Assembly: GCA_965246995.1 (NCBI GenBank)
Contig: OZ252008.1
Location: forward strand, 2,914,001-2,978,000
Direction of reading: 5' to 3'
Length of the DNA: 64,000 bases
Source: VXRJ01 sp965246995
GTDB lineage: Bacteria > Acidobacteriota > Vicinamibacteria > Vicinamibacterales > UBA8438
Both the position numbers and the translations under genes were made by a program. The notes under the pieces were generated by a model. It worked only from the letters and a program-made list of their open reading frames with translations. It had not been told where the DNA came from and did not search any database. Each line of letters opens with the position of its first letter. Position 1 is the first letter of the stretch. Shown here in pieces: positions 54,119 to 63,844 of the stretch.

Positions 54119-54484
54119 TCAGTCGGCGGCGCCGAGGGTGAAGGTGAAATCACCCCGCTGCGCGTGGCCGTCGTCGCCGGCGGTGCGCCACCGGACCGTG
54201 TATGACCCGGATGCGAGCGTAGATGGCACGTCCGCCTGCAATGACCGGTCGTCTTCAATATTCAGTTCGCCCAGCGCGATCTCGCCCGACGCGCCTTCAA
54301 GTGTCAGTCGGCTGATCGCCGGATCGGGCGCCTGCGTGAACCAGATCTGGATCTCGGCGGGCGCCGCCGCCAACACGGCGTCAGCCTCCGGCATCGTCTT
54401 CGACACTGCCATGTGCGCCGAAACGACCGCCGTGGCAACCACAATCAACGCGGCAACCCACGCCGCACTCCTCCAGTTCGCCAT
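54119..54484 (-). CDS. copC: Periplasmic copper-binding protein CopC
   Basis: A 121-residue protein with a signal peptide ending VVSA|HMAV, so the mature protein would begin with His, the first Cu(II) ligand. The C-terminal DDGHAQRGDFTF supplies the Asp and His of the same site. The beta-sandwich core is PAEIQIWFTQAPDPAISRLTLEG. No Met-rich Cu(I) loop is seen, as in many short CopC proteins. The ATG at 54484 has GGGAGA upstream. It is likely cotranscribed with copD. Confidence 0.9.
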   Translation of the reverse strand: MANWRSAAWVAALIVVATAVVSAHMAVSKTMPEADAVLAAAPAEIQIWFTQAPDPAISRLTLEGASGEIALGELNIEDDRSLQADVPSTLASGSYTVRWRTAGDDGHAQRGDFTFTLGAAD

Positions 54485-54497
54485 CTTGTCTCCCGTC

Positions 54498-56891
54498 TCA
54501 GAATCCGTACTCCAGCCCAATGTACGCGCTACGGCCGACTTCTGCAATCCGCAGGCCGGTGAACGGGTTCAGCGCGTTGAGGTGATTAACGTAGTACTTG
54601 TCCGTCAGGTTCTGCACACCAGCGCGGAACGTCAGGCCGTCACCCAGCCGCCAGCCCGCGGTCAGGTCGACCGTCGTCCAGCCGGGTGTAGCCCGCTCGA
54701 GCCGCCGCAACGCGATTCTGCGCTGCCGCGCTGGTCAACTGCAGTTCGAACCAAAGGACTCGGGTCGGGTAGTGGAGCTCGATCGCGTACTGCTGCTCGA
54801 ACGGCGGAACACCGAAGAGCGGCTCGTGGAACAGCATGTCCCGGGCCTGGACGTAGGACCAGCCGCCGCGTACATCGATCCACGCGCCGACGGGGGTACT
54901 GACCGTAAGGTCGAAGCCGGTGAACCGCGCCGCGTCTTCCTGCACGTACCGGTAGAGCGTTTCCGGGCTGAGCGGCAGCCGCTGCTGAAGATTCGGATCG
55001 GGCGCGACCGTGATGTAGTCATCAACATGCCGGACAAAGAAGTCGATGCCGACCGTCGCCTCCACGGCCCGGAACGTCGTGCCGGCGTTGAACTCCGGGC
55101 TCTTCTCCGGCACCAGGTTCGGGTTACCGACGAACTCCGCCGCCGTCTGGAACTTCACCGCCGGGAAGCGGTCGGCGTAGCGTTCAAGCACGGACGGATT
55201 GCGGACGGCCCGACCGACACCCAGGTTGACGAGCCAGGTATCGGTCACGCGGAGGCTGGCGTTCGCCGCAGCGCTGATGTTGGTGTTCGTTTGCCCGAAC
55301 TGATCGCCCGGCACCAACGTCGTCGCGCCATGCCCACCGTCCTGACTGTGGCCGGGCGCCATATGCCCCATGTCGCTCGTGGGGCCCTCAGCGCCATGTC
55401 CCCCCATCTGCGGCATGCAGTGGGCCATGACGCAATGGAAATGCGCGCGCGCATTGTTCAGTTCGTACCCCGGGATCGCGTTGTGCGCAAAGAACGAGGT
55501 GATCTGCCCAATCTGCGCCTGCTCGCGATCGACCCGCACCGTTCCGCCAATCGTGCTGCGTCCTTGCTCGAACAGCACCTGGCCGTAGGCGCCGACGTTA
55601 GTCATCTCGGCGTCGGGCCAGACCGGATGCATGTTGTGGTGGATCTGCCCGGTATCCCGGTCGCTCACCGTCTGAGTCGCTGACTGCCACAGGCGATAGG
55701 CGTCCATCCCCAGCTTGTAACGGAATGCTCCCGCCTCGAGCGCCGCATGCAGGCGGCCGCCGATCGTGTCGGCTGACGCCGGCAGGTCGACCTGGATCGG
55801 AAACGGCGGCGTCCGATGCGGGTTGCCGCGCGCCGTCGGCTTGGCGTCATTGTTCATCAGGTGGTCCTTCAGGTTGAGGTACACCTGCCCGGCCAGCTCC
55901 GAGAGCAGGCCGCCCGACGATCAGCGTCTGCGCCCCGAGGCGCGCGCCGACATCCCAGCGGGTATCGAACGACTCGTAGTCACCCGGCACCGCGTCGCCA
56001 TTGCCATCGGTGTAGTCGCTGCCGGTCCGGCTGTTGCGCTGGAATGCGAACCGGCGACGGTCACTGCTCCCCCACAGGCCCGCGAAGCCGTCACCCGCCG
56101 AGCCGTTACTGCCGTAGTTGGCCCCGACCCGTCCGCCGAGGCGGAATTCCCCCGACCGGAACGCCGGCTTGAAAGTCTCTGCCTGAATCGCGCTAAGCGT
56201 GCCGGCGCCCAGGTGAGCGCATAAGGCCCCCGGACCACGCGAAGCGACTGCAGCGCGTGCGGACTCACATGGCTCAACCCGGAGTCCATGCGCGCCGGAC
56301 CGGCCGCGAACGTCCGCGTGCCGTCGACGAACACCCCGATTTGTTCGGCGTAGAGTCCGCGAACCGACGGGTCGAGGTTGATCGCCCCGCGCCGGAGCGC
56401 CGTGACCCCGGCGTGGCTCCGAAGCGACTGGCCAGATCCTGCGCCACGCGCCGTTCGATCTCCGACGCTGGCAGGACCATCTCGGTCGCCAGTTCCGGCA
56501 TCAGGGCGCTGACCGTCACTTCCTGCGCGAAAGTGCCCACCTCGAGCATGATGGCAATTGGCGCGTTGCTGTTCGCATTGACGGGTGTCTCGGACGGAGT
56601 GAACCCGAGCAACGTCGCCTCGACCAGATAGGCGCCTCCGCTGACCTGCGGAAAGGCAAAGTCCCCGTTCCGATTCGTGATCGCGGACGCCACGAACTGC
56701 CCCGTCTCCGACCGGAGCACGACCGTGACGCCCGGGAGCGGCAACCCCTGGACGTCCGACACGATCCCCCTCACGCTCGCCGTCTGGGACTCCGCCGCTG
56801 CCGGCAACAAGAGCAGCGTCGCCAACAGCAGCGCCATCAGCCCGATCGGGCCTCGGGCACTCGCCCGAACCGATACCAACCAATCACACAT
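54498..56891 (-). pseudogene. TonB-dependent receptor, four frameshifts
   Basis: An outer-membrane receptor with a signal peptide, a carboxypeptidase-like domain (ASVRGIVSDVQGLPLPGVTVVL), a plug (LRRGAINLDPSVRGLYAEQI, SLRVVRGPYALTWG) and a barrel ending in AYIGLEYGF. The ATG at 56891 has GGAGGTG upstream. The frame breaks four times, each explained by one base: a lost C near 56433, a lost G near 56211, a gained G near 55916 and a gained T near 54712. A His/Met-rich stretch (MAHCMPQMGGHGAEG, DMGHMAPGHSQDGGHG) lies in an extracellular-like loop. With copC and copD next to it, copper uptake is the likely role. Sequencing error is possible. Confidence 0.85.
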
Positions 56892-56975
56892 TTGAAACAC
56901 CTCCACCGATAGCCACCAGAAACCCTCGCGTCGAGCCGCCGATCGGCTCGCGCGCTAACACGGTATCCGACAGGT

Positions 56976-57335
56976 TCAGGCGCGAGGCGGAGGTGCGTGG
57001 GGGACGCTGGCGAACGACGTGGCGGCGACGCGGGTGGGGGCAACACGCCCCAGATCGGCCGGAACGACCGGCAACGTGAACGCGTCAGGCGTGAAACCGG
57101 CCTGGCTCACCAAGCCGATCAGCGCATCGTCGAGCGAGTTGCAGCCGACCATCGTGGGCTGATCACCTTCGGAATGATCAGATGGGTCAGCTGCCCGGTT
57201 GGGCGATTTCGCCATCGGGCACATCGCGCCGTGGTCCTGCCCCTCGCAGCAGGTGAGCGGAGCAACCGGATCCATGGCCGCCCGGCAGCAGAGTGCCGCG
57301 GGTAAAAGCGCCAGTGCGGTCAGCTTCCAGGGCAA
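56976..57335 (-). CDS. Small exported Cys/Met/His-containing protein of the copper cluster
   Basis: About 119 residues with a hydrophobic N-terminus (LTALALLPAALCC) and a short Cys/Met/His stretch (TCCEGQDHGAMCPMAKS) that could bind metal. The C-terminal half is low-complexity. No family is recognised. It lies 84 bp upstream of the TonB receptor gene on the same strand, so it probably belongs to the same copper-responsive group. The start is uncertain; a non-ATG codon is used in the longest frame. Confidence 0.5.
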   Translation of the reverse strand: MPWKLTALALLPAALCCRAAMDPVAPLTCCEGQDHGAMCPMAKSPNRAADPSDHSEGDQPTMVGCNSLDDALIGLVSQAGFTPDAFTLPVVPADLGRVAPTRVAATSFASVPHAPPPRA

Positions 57336-57462
57336 TTACGCCCGTGACGACACCGGTCCGGAGTGCGCGAAGCGAGCGCATGATCGTTAGATCTCACTCC
57401 GACAGCCGGACGCGGGTGTCCGCACACCCGGGAAGCGCGGCCGCTGCGTTAGGATTGCCCTC

Positions 57463-59376
57463 ATGCCGCCAACACTCAGCAGCTACGACGACACATACCG
57501 CCGCTGGCAGGCGGACCCGCGAGCGTTCTGGGCCGCCGCGGCCGAGCCGCTCTACTGGCACCAGCGCTGGGAGACAGTGCGGGACGACAGCCGCCCGCCG
57601 TTCAATCGCTGGTTCACGGGCGGCGAGTTCAACACCTGCTACAACTGCCTCGACCGGCATATCGACCGGGGACGGGGCCGCCAGCTCGCGCTTGTCTACG
57701 ACAGCCCGGTAACCGACACCATCCGCCAGTTCACGTTCACCGAGCTGCGTGACGAAGTGGCGCGGGTCGCCGGTGCTCTCGCGGCGCAGGGGGTGACGGC
57801 GGGCGACCGGGTGATCATCTACATGCCGATGGTTCCCGAGGCGGTCTTCGCGATGCTCGCGTGCGCACGCATCGGCGCGGTGCACTCGGTGGTGTTCGGC
57901 GGTTTCGCGCCCAAGGAACTGGCGACGCGGATCGACGACGCGAAGCCGAAACTGATTCTCTCGGCGTCGTGCGGCATCGAGACGGGCCGCGTCGTTCCCT
58001 ACAAGCCGTTGCTGGACGAAGCGATCGAGCTGTCATCGCACACGCCGGAGCGGACGATCATCCTGCAACGTCCGCAGGCGGAAGCGGCAATGACCGCGCG
58101 GCGCGACCTCGACTGGCACGAGACGTGCGAGGGAGCGGAACCGGTCGACTGCGTCCCGGTTGCGTCGACCGACCCGCTCTACATCCTCTATACCTCCGGC
58201 ACGACCGGGATCCCGAAGGGTGTCGTACGCGACAACGGCGGCCACGCGGTCGCGCTCAACTGGAGCATGGAACATGTCTATGGCGTGGGCGCCGGCGAGG
58301 TGTTCTGGGCCGGCTCCGACATCGGCTGGGTGGTCGGCCACTCGTACATCGTCTACGGCCCGCTCCTGCGCGGCGCAACCACGATCCTGTACGAGGGTAA
58401 GCCGGTCGGAACCCCCGATCCGGGCGCATTCTGGCGCGTCATCTCGCAGCATGGCGTGAATGTCTTCTTCACCGCGCCCACCGCCTTCCGGGCCATCAAG
58501 AAGGAGGATCCGGACGGTGAGCACATGCGTCGATACGACCTGTCACGCTTCCGGACGCTCTTCCTTGCGGGCGAACGCTGCGATCCCGACACCTTGATCT
58601 GGGCGCGCGGCCGCCTGGGAGTTCCCGTGATCGACCACTGGTGGCAGACCGAAACGGCCTGGCCGATTGCTGCCAACTGCGTGGGCCTCGGCATGCTGCC
58701 GGTAAAACCGGGTTCGCCGACGCGCGCCGTCCCCGGGTACGACGTCCGCGTACTCGACGAGGCGGGAGCAGAGATGCCGGCGGGACAGATTGGGACAATC
58801 GTGCTGAAGCTGCCGCTCCCGCCCGGCTGCCTTCCGACCCTCTGGAGGGACGACGATGGCTTCCAGCAGGCGTACCTGTCGCGCTACCCCGGGTACTACC
58901 TGACCGGTGATGCCGGTTACCGGGACGAGGACGGTTACCTCTACATCATGAGCCGCGTCGACGACATCATCAACGTCGCCGGACATCGTCTGTCGACCGG
59001 CGGCATGGAAGAGGTGCTCGCCTACCATCCGGATGTCGCCGAGTGCGCCGTCGTAGGCGTGGCGGACGACCTGAAGGGCGAGATTCCGATCGGCTTCGTC
59101 GTCACCAAGGCGGGTGTCACGAAGGAGGCGGAAGAACTTGTTCGGGAACTGGTCGAGCGGGTCCGGAAAACCATCGGGCCGGTCGCCGCATTCAAGACTG
59201 CCGCCATCGTCCCGCGCCTGCCGAAGACCCGTTCGGGCAAGATTCTGCGGGGCACCGTCAAGAAGATCGCCGACGGCCAACCCTACAAGGTGCCGGCGAC
59301 TATCGACGACCCGGCGATCCTGGACGAAATCACCGAGGCGCTCCTCGGACTCGGCTATCCCAAGGCGGACTCCTAG
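57463..59376 (+). CDS. prpE: Propionyl-CoA synthetase (acyl-CoA synthetase family)
   Basis: A 637-residue ANL-superfamily enzyme that activates propionate (or acetate) to the CoA thioester. Motifs are YTSGTTGIPKGVVRD (P-loop), YYLTGDAGYRDEDGYLYIMSRVDDIINVAGHRLSTGGMEE (A5-A8) and the acetylatable Lys in RLPKTRSGKILRG. The N-terminal YWHQRWETVRDDSRPPFNRWFTGGEFNTCYNCLDRH segment fits PrpE rather than Acs. It stands alone, its stop overlapping that of the convergent lipocalin-like gene by 4 bp. It may feed the acyl-CoA pool linked to the carboxylase at 43-47 kb. Confidence 0.9.
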   Translation: MPPTLSSYDDTYRRWQADPRAFWAAAAEPLYWHQRWETVRDDSRPPFNRWFTGGEFNTCYNCLDRHIDRGRGRQLALVYDSPVTDTIRQFTFTELRDEVARVAGALAAQGVTAGDRVIIYMPMVPEAVFAMLACARIGAVHSVVFGGFAPKELATRIDDAKPKLILSASCGIETGRVVPYKPLLDEAIELSSHTPERTIILQRPQAEAAMTARRDLDWHETCEGAEPVDCVPVASTDPLYILYTSGTTGIPKGVVRDNGGHAVALNWSMEHVYGVGAGEVFWAGSDIGWVVGHSYIVYGPLLRGATTILYEGKPVGTPDPGAFWRVISQHGVNVFFTAPTAFRAIKKEDPDGEHMRRYDLSRFRTLFLAGERCDPDTLIWARGRLGVPVIDHWWQTETAWPIAANCVGLGMLPVKPGSPTRAVPGYDVRVLDEAGAEMPAGQIGTIVLKLPLPPGCLPTLWRDDDGFQQAYLSRYPGYYLTGDAGYRDEDGYLYIMSRVDDIINVAGHRLSTGGMEEVLAYHPDVAECAVVGVADDLKGEIPIGFVVTKAGVTKEAEELVRELVERVRKTIGPVAAFKTAAIVPRLPKTRSGKILRGTVKKIADGQPYKVPATIDDPAILDEITEALLGLGYPKADS

Positions 59377-60500
59377 CGCAGCACCCGGCTCATCGGTTGC
59401 CCGGCGTACCCGGTCATCTCGAGGTACCCGCGCCCGCCCACCGGCGTGCCGTCACGCGTGCCGCGGATGTCGATCGCGCCCTCCCAGTACGTCACGCCGG
59501 TCGATTCCCCGGTCTCCAGCTCCTGCGCATCCACGGCTGCCTCCACGTCGAGCGCAATGCCCAGCGAAGGAACCGCGAGCTGCCACACTACCGGGTAGGA
59601 CGCCCCGCTCCCCGGTGAGGTCCACCGCCGTCCCGGGGTCAACGCATAGTCGCCCGCAACGAGCCGCGTGACGGTCCCGTCGGGCGCGACGAACGTTCCA
59701 CTGGATCGCGGATCCGCCAGGCCGTCGTCCCTCCGCATCGTGTAGACCATCAGGTCGCTGCCATCGTCGAGCTGCAGCGAGAACCAGTCCCACCCCACCT
59801 GCGCGGGTTCCAGAAAACTGGTGCCGAACTCGTGATCCATCCAGGTGAGGCCGGTGACGTCGAAGGCTTCCCCATCGACCACGATCCGCCCGCTCGTCCG
59901 GAAACGTGTGATCGAGTAGTAGTGCGACGCGTTCCCCGTCTGACCGCCCTTCTGGCTGTAGCCGTCAGCTCCATGCAGCACCGCCGGGGCCGCTGGCACG
60001 AGTCGGAACTCGACCGCGAGCGCGCCGTCGTCGTGTACCGCGTTCAGCAGATGAGCGCCTGCGCCGCCGGCATCCTCGAGCCTTGCCGACCAGCCATCGT
60101 TCCAGACGTGCAACGTCTCCGTGCTCGCACCCGCCCAGCCGACTCCGTCACGGTTCAACCGCTCGGCAACATGGTGCCGATCTTCCGCGATGTCGGTCAC
60201 CGCGAGATGCGCCATGTGCAGGTCGCGCACCGCCCACCGCGACGGGTTTATGGGCTGCCGGTCGATGCCGACACGAAAAAAGGTCAACTGGTAGCCGAAC
60301 CGCCGGCCCTGCGCCGTCTCGACATTTCCGGTGTAGTACCACCACTCGATCCGGGTGTCCGGGTGCGATGCGTGGTCACGCGGGAACGTGAGCCGGTAGC
60401 CCGGGTCAGCCGCCCGCCAGCTTGCCCGATCCTCCTGCGCGCCCTCCACCATGGCCCCAGCCAGTGCGACCAGGGACAGCACCCAGGCAATCCGCATCAT
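59373..60500 (-). CDS. AttH/CrtC-type lipocalin-fold protein
   Basis: A 375-residue exported protein with a signal peptide (IAWVLSLVALAGAMVEG). The double-lipocalin fold of the AttH/CrtC family is shown by HPDTRIEWWYYTGNV, FGYQLTFFRVGI, NASHYYSITRFRTSG, TGLTWMDHEFGTSFLEP and VGWDWFSLQLDDGSDLMVYTMRR. The start overlaps the permease stop, so ATPase, permease and this gene form one operon, as in AttEFGH sets. It probably binds a lipid or hydrophobic compound delivered by the transporter. Carotenoid hydratase activity is unlikely. Confidence 0.85.
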   Translation of the reverse strand: MMRIAWVLSLVALAGAMVEGAQEDRASWRAADPGYRLTFPRDHASHPDTRIEWWYYTGNVETAQGRRFGYQLTFFRVGIDRQPINPSRWAVRDLHMAHLAVTDIAEDRHHVAERLNRDGVGWAGASTETLHVWNDGWSARLEDAGGAGAHLLNAVHDDGALAVEFRLVPAAPAVLHGADGYSQKGGQTGNASHYYSITRFRTSGRIVVDGEAFDVTGLTWMDHEFGTSFLEPAQVGWDWFSLQLDDGSDLMVYTMRRDDGLADPRSSGTFVAPDGTVTRLVAGDYALTPGRRWTSPGSGASYPVVWQLAVPSLGIALDVEAAVDAQELETGESTGVTYWEGAIDIRGTRDGTPVGGRGYLEMTGYAGQPMSRVLR

Positions 60501-63082
60501 GCCTCCTCTCGCAGGTCGGCCAGCCCAAAGCCCGTGGCGAGACGCGCCGGCCAGAGACCCGCGAGCGCCGTGGCAGCGATTACCGCCACCGTCGACTGCA
60601 CCAGGAAGACCACCGGAAGATGGAACTGAATCGTCCAGCCGAAGCTCTGCACGTTGATCACGTAGATCAGGATGAGCGACAGCACCAGCCCCACGACCAG
60701 GCCGACACCCTGGGTGACCACCCCCAGCACTCCCGCCTCGATCATGATCATCCGCCGGACGTGGCGCCGCTCCGCGCCCGCGAGACGCAGCATGGCGATC
60801 TCGCGCCGCCGCTCGAGCGCCAGTGCGAGCAGCGTTGCCGCGATACCGAACATCGCCACCCCGATCGCGATCGCTTCGAGGGCCCAGGTGATCGCAAACG
60901 TCGAATCGAAGATCTCCAACACGGTGGCGCGCAGCGTGCCGTTCGTCGTGATGAAGATCCGTCGGCTCGGACCGAGGGCCGCACGCAGTTCATCGCGCAC
61001 CACGCCCGGATCGGCGTCCGGCCGAAGGTACAGCGTCAGGCCGGCCGGCCGCCGCGCGTCGAAATGCCGCGCGAATGTCGCATCGTCCATCACGACGATG
61101 CCCCGGTCGTTCGAGTAGTCGAAGTAGATGGCTTCGACCGTGAACGTTGCCGGACCACGTGGCGTCGGTAACGCGATCCGATCGCCCGGCGCGACACCGT
61201 GCTTGAGGGAGAACGACTCGGTTACCACCACGCCACCGGTCCTGGCTGCACGCGCAAGTGCTGCGCGCCCGTCCGACGGGGCCTTGAACTGCAGCGCGCC
61301 GTGCTCGAGCAGCACGTCGAAACGTCCGGCCCCCACCGTGATGACGGCGTCCTCGTAGCGCGTCTCGACACCGCTGAAACCGTCGATCGCGACAACCGCC
61401 GGATGCGCCCGGAGGATCGCCTCGGTCTCCTCGGAGAGGGCGCCGCGACCCGCGACCGGCCCACTCCGTGCGGCGGAGACGAACAGGTCGGCCTGCAGCG
61501 TCTGCCCCACCCAGTAGGCGACCGTCTCCCGGAAGCTGCCGACCATCACCGCGATTGCCACCATCATCGCCAGACTGACGCCGAGCGCCGCGACGGAAAT
61601 CGCCAACCTCGGAATAGCGCTTCCCAGGTTGGCGTGCGCGAGACGCCCCTCGATGCCGAGCCAACGGCTCATCGCTCGCCCCGCCGCCTGTCGGAACGCG
61701 AACAGCACGACCGGCATCAGAAATGCCGCGCCCAGGACGACGGCCAGAGCGGCCAGCATGCCGCCGAGCGGCAACCCCCCGACGGGTGGCCACGTCGCAA
61801 ACCAGGCGCCCAGCAGGAAGAGCGCGGCCGCTCCGGCCAGCGGCCGCCACGGGAAGCGTGCGCGGGCCTCGATGTCCCGATCGCCACGCACTGCGGCAAG
61901 CGGTGGGATGCGCGCCGCTTCCAGAGCCGGCGCGGCAGCCGCAATGAGCGCGAGCGGGACACCAACGCCGAACGCGACTGCAATCATCGAGAGGTCAAGC
62001 GCCGGCACCCGGGCGGCGGACGTGATCCAGAACTGGCTGACGGTCGAGCTGGTGAGGCCGACGGCGCCATGCGCCATCAGCCAGCCGAGCGGCGCGCCGA
62101 GCGCGCATCCGATCAGTGCAAGCACCGTGGCCTCGCCGAGAAACAGACCGACTATCGTGGCGCGCTTCGCTCCCGCCGTCCGCAGCAACCCCACTTCGGC
62201 ACGGCGCGTGATGACCGAGACCGACACCGTGTTGTAGACCACGAACAACCCGACCAATAGCGCGATCAGGCTGAGCGCGGTCAGGTTGAAGTGGAACGCG
62301 CGAAGCATGCGCTCCACTTCGGCGCCGCGCGAGGACGGGCGGCGGACGCTCAGGCCGGCGGGCAAACGCGAAGCGATGGCCCTCTCGGCATCCGCGACCG
62401 CGACGCCGTCGCGCAACCGAAGGTCGACGCGGTCGACATAACCGAGACTGTCCACCGCCCACTGCGCCGCGGCGATATCCATCAGCGCGAAGTTGCCATC
62501 GAGCACCTGCGCCGGACCGTCGTCACCCAGAATGCCGGTTACGCGCAGCGGAACCAACCGGTCGCCTATCAGGAGCGCCACCTCACCTTCGAGACCGAGC
62601 CGGTGCCGATCCGCGAATCGCCGGGTCAGCATCACGGACCGCGGATCCGTCAACCGGTTGAGGAAGGCGTCGGTCGTCTCGTTCAACTCGGTGCCGTCAC
62701 GCCGATCGTCGACCAGCGGATAGTCGCGAAACGGCCGGTCCCGGAGGATATCGACGCCAAGCAAGCGGACCGTCTCGATGGCCTCGCCTGCCATCAGGAG
62801 GACATCGGTGTCGATGACCGGGCTGACGCGACCGTACTCGCGCAACCATTCCATCTCGCCGAGCCGGGATTCATCCACGCTCCCGCCGTCAGCCGTGATC
62901 TCGAGCGATGTCTGTCCCGCCACCGCGTTCAACGCGGTCGCAAAACCACTGACCGAGCTGACGTTGGCGAGTTGAATCGCGACAACCACGCCGACGCCGA
63001 CAGCAAGACTGGCGATCGTGGCAACGGTCCGCAACGGCTGCCGGCGGAGCGGCCGGACGATGAAGGCGCGGAACAGGATCAC
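60497..63082 (-). CDS. ABC transporter permease, two FtsX domains
   Basis: An 861-residue permease. A transmembrane segment near residue 25 is followed by a periplasmic MacB-PCD-like domain (residues about 45-235), the first FtsX domain (LIALLVGLFVVYNTVSVSVITRRAEVGLLRTAGAKR), a central group of membrane helices, and a second periplasmic/FtsX pair ending near the C-terminus (ERRREIAMLRLAGAERRHVRRMIMIEAGVLG). Two permease halves are fused, so one polypeptide may replace the separate AttF and AttG. The GTG start overlaps the ATPase stop. Confidence 0.9.
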   Translation of the reverse strand: MILFRAFIVRPLRRQPLRTVATIASLAVGVGVVVAIQLANVSSVSGFATALNAVAGQTSLEITADGGSVDESRLGEMEWLREYGRVSPVIDTDVLLMAGEAIETVRLLGVDILRDRPFRDYPLVDDRRDGTELNETTDAFLNRLTDPRSVMLTRRFADRHRLGLEGEVALLIGDRLVPLRVTGILGDDGPAQVLDGNFALMDIAAAQWAVDSLGYVDRVDLRLRDGVAVADAERAIASRLPAGLSVRRPSSRGAEVERMLRAFHFNLTALSLIALLVGLFVVYNTVSVSVITRRAEVGLLRTAGAKRATIVGLFLGEATVLALIGCALGAPLGWLMAHGAVGLTSSTVSQFWITSAARVPALDLSMIAVAFGVGVPLALIAAAAPALEAARIPPLAAVRGDRDIEARARFPWRPLAGAAALFLLGAWFATWPPVGGLPLGGMLAALAVVLGAAFLMPVVLFAFRQAAGRAMSRWLGIEGRLAHANLGSAIPRLAISVAALGVSLAMMVAIAVMVGSFRETVAYWVGQTLQADLFVSAARSGPVAGRGALSEETEAILRAHPAVVAIDGFSGVETRYEDAVITVGAGRFDVLLEHGALQFKAPSDGRAALARAARTGGVVVTESFSLKHGVAPGDRIALPTPRGPATFTVEAIYFDYSNDRGIVVMDDATFARHFDARRPAGLTLYLRPDADPGVVRDELRAALGPSRRIFITTNGTLRATVLEIFDSTFAITWALEAIAIGVAMFGIAATLLALALERRREIAMLRLAGAERRHVRRMIMIEAGVLGVVTQGVGLVVGLVLSLILIYVINVQSFGWTIQFHLPVVFLVQSTVAVIAATALAGLWPARLATGFGLADLREEA

Positions 63083-63837
63083 GGTGTCAGCGCCGGGGTC
63101 TGGTGGGCTATCGGTTGCGTCCCGGCTGGCGCGTCATCCCGGCGCCGTCGATCGCGCACGATGCATCCGTCCCGCATCGTCACGACACGATCGGCGGCCG
63201 CCGCGACCGACGCATTATGTGTCGCGAGCAGTATTACCGCCCCCGACTGCCGGTTGACCTCGCGCAGCAGGTCGATGATCCGCACCCCGTTCGCGCTATC
63301 GAGATTTCCGGTCGGCTCGTCCGCCAGGATGATGGCCGGCTCGTGCGCCACCGCGCGCGCTATCGCCGTCCGCTGCGCCTCCCCACCCGAGAGCTGCGAC
63401 GGCACGTGATCCAACCGGTGCGCAATGCCAACCCGCTCGGCCCAGGTCCGCACCCGTTGCGTGACTGCCGCGGGATCGGCGCCCGCCAGGAGCAGCGGCA
63501 GGGCAATGTTCTCAGCCACCGTGAGCGACGGCAGCAAGTTGAAAAACTGAAAGACGAAACCGACGCGGGCCCGCCGCAGCCGCGTCAGCGCGTCGTCATC
63601 GAGCGTCCCGACCGACTGACCCTCGAACCGCACCTCACCCGCAGTCGGGCGATCCATCGCGCCGCACAGGTGCAGCAGCGTCGACTTGCCGCATCCGGAC
63701 GGACCGACCAGGGCGACGAATTCCCCCGCGTCGAGCGCGAGATCCAGCCTGTCGACGCCGGTCACTTCGACGTCGCCCCGTCGGTACCGCTTCGTCAGTC
63801 CGCGTGCCTCCAGCACGGCCACGCGTTCACGATACAA
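63079..63837 (-). CDS. ABC transporter ATP-binding protein (LolD/MacB type)
   Basis: A 252-residue ATPase with Walker A GPSGCGKSTLLHL, Q-loop FVFQFFNLLPSLTVAENIALPLLL, signature LSGGEAQRTAIARA, Walker B AIILADEPTGNLDS and the H-loop LATHNASVA. It energises the permease encoded immediately downstream. The LolD/MacB-type sequence suggests extraction or export of lipids, lipoproteins or peptides rather than import. The start is at 63837 (MYRERVAVLEARGLTKRY); a later GTG (VAVLEARG) is possible. Confidence 0.92.
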   Translation of the reverse strand: MYRERVAVLEARGLTKRYRRGDVEVTGVDRLDLALDAGEFVALVGPSGCGKSTLLHLCGAMDRPTAGEVRFEGQSVGTLDDDALTRLRRARVGFVFQFFNLLPSLTVAENIALPLLLAGADPAAVTQRVRTWAERVGIAHRLDHVPSQLSGGEAQRTAIARAVAHEPAIILADEPTGNLDSANGVRIIDLLREVNRQSGAVILLATHNASVAAAADRVVTMRDGCIVRDRRRRDDAPAGTQPIAHQTPALTP

Positions 63838-63844
63838 CGCCGCC

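Noticed and set aside
53385..54902. A 505-residue plus-strand ORF
   Set aside because: It is antisense to copD, copC and part of the TonB receptor; no domain is recognisable.
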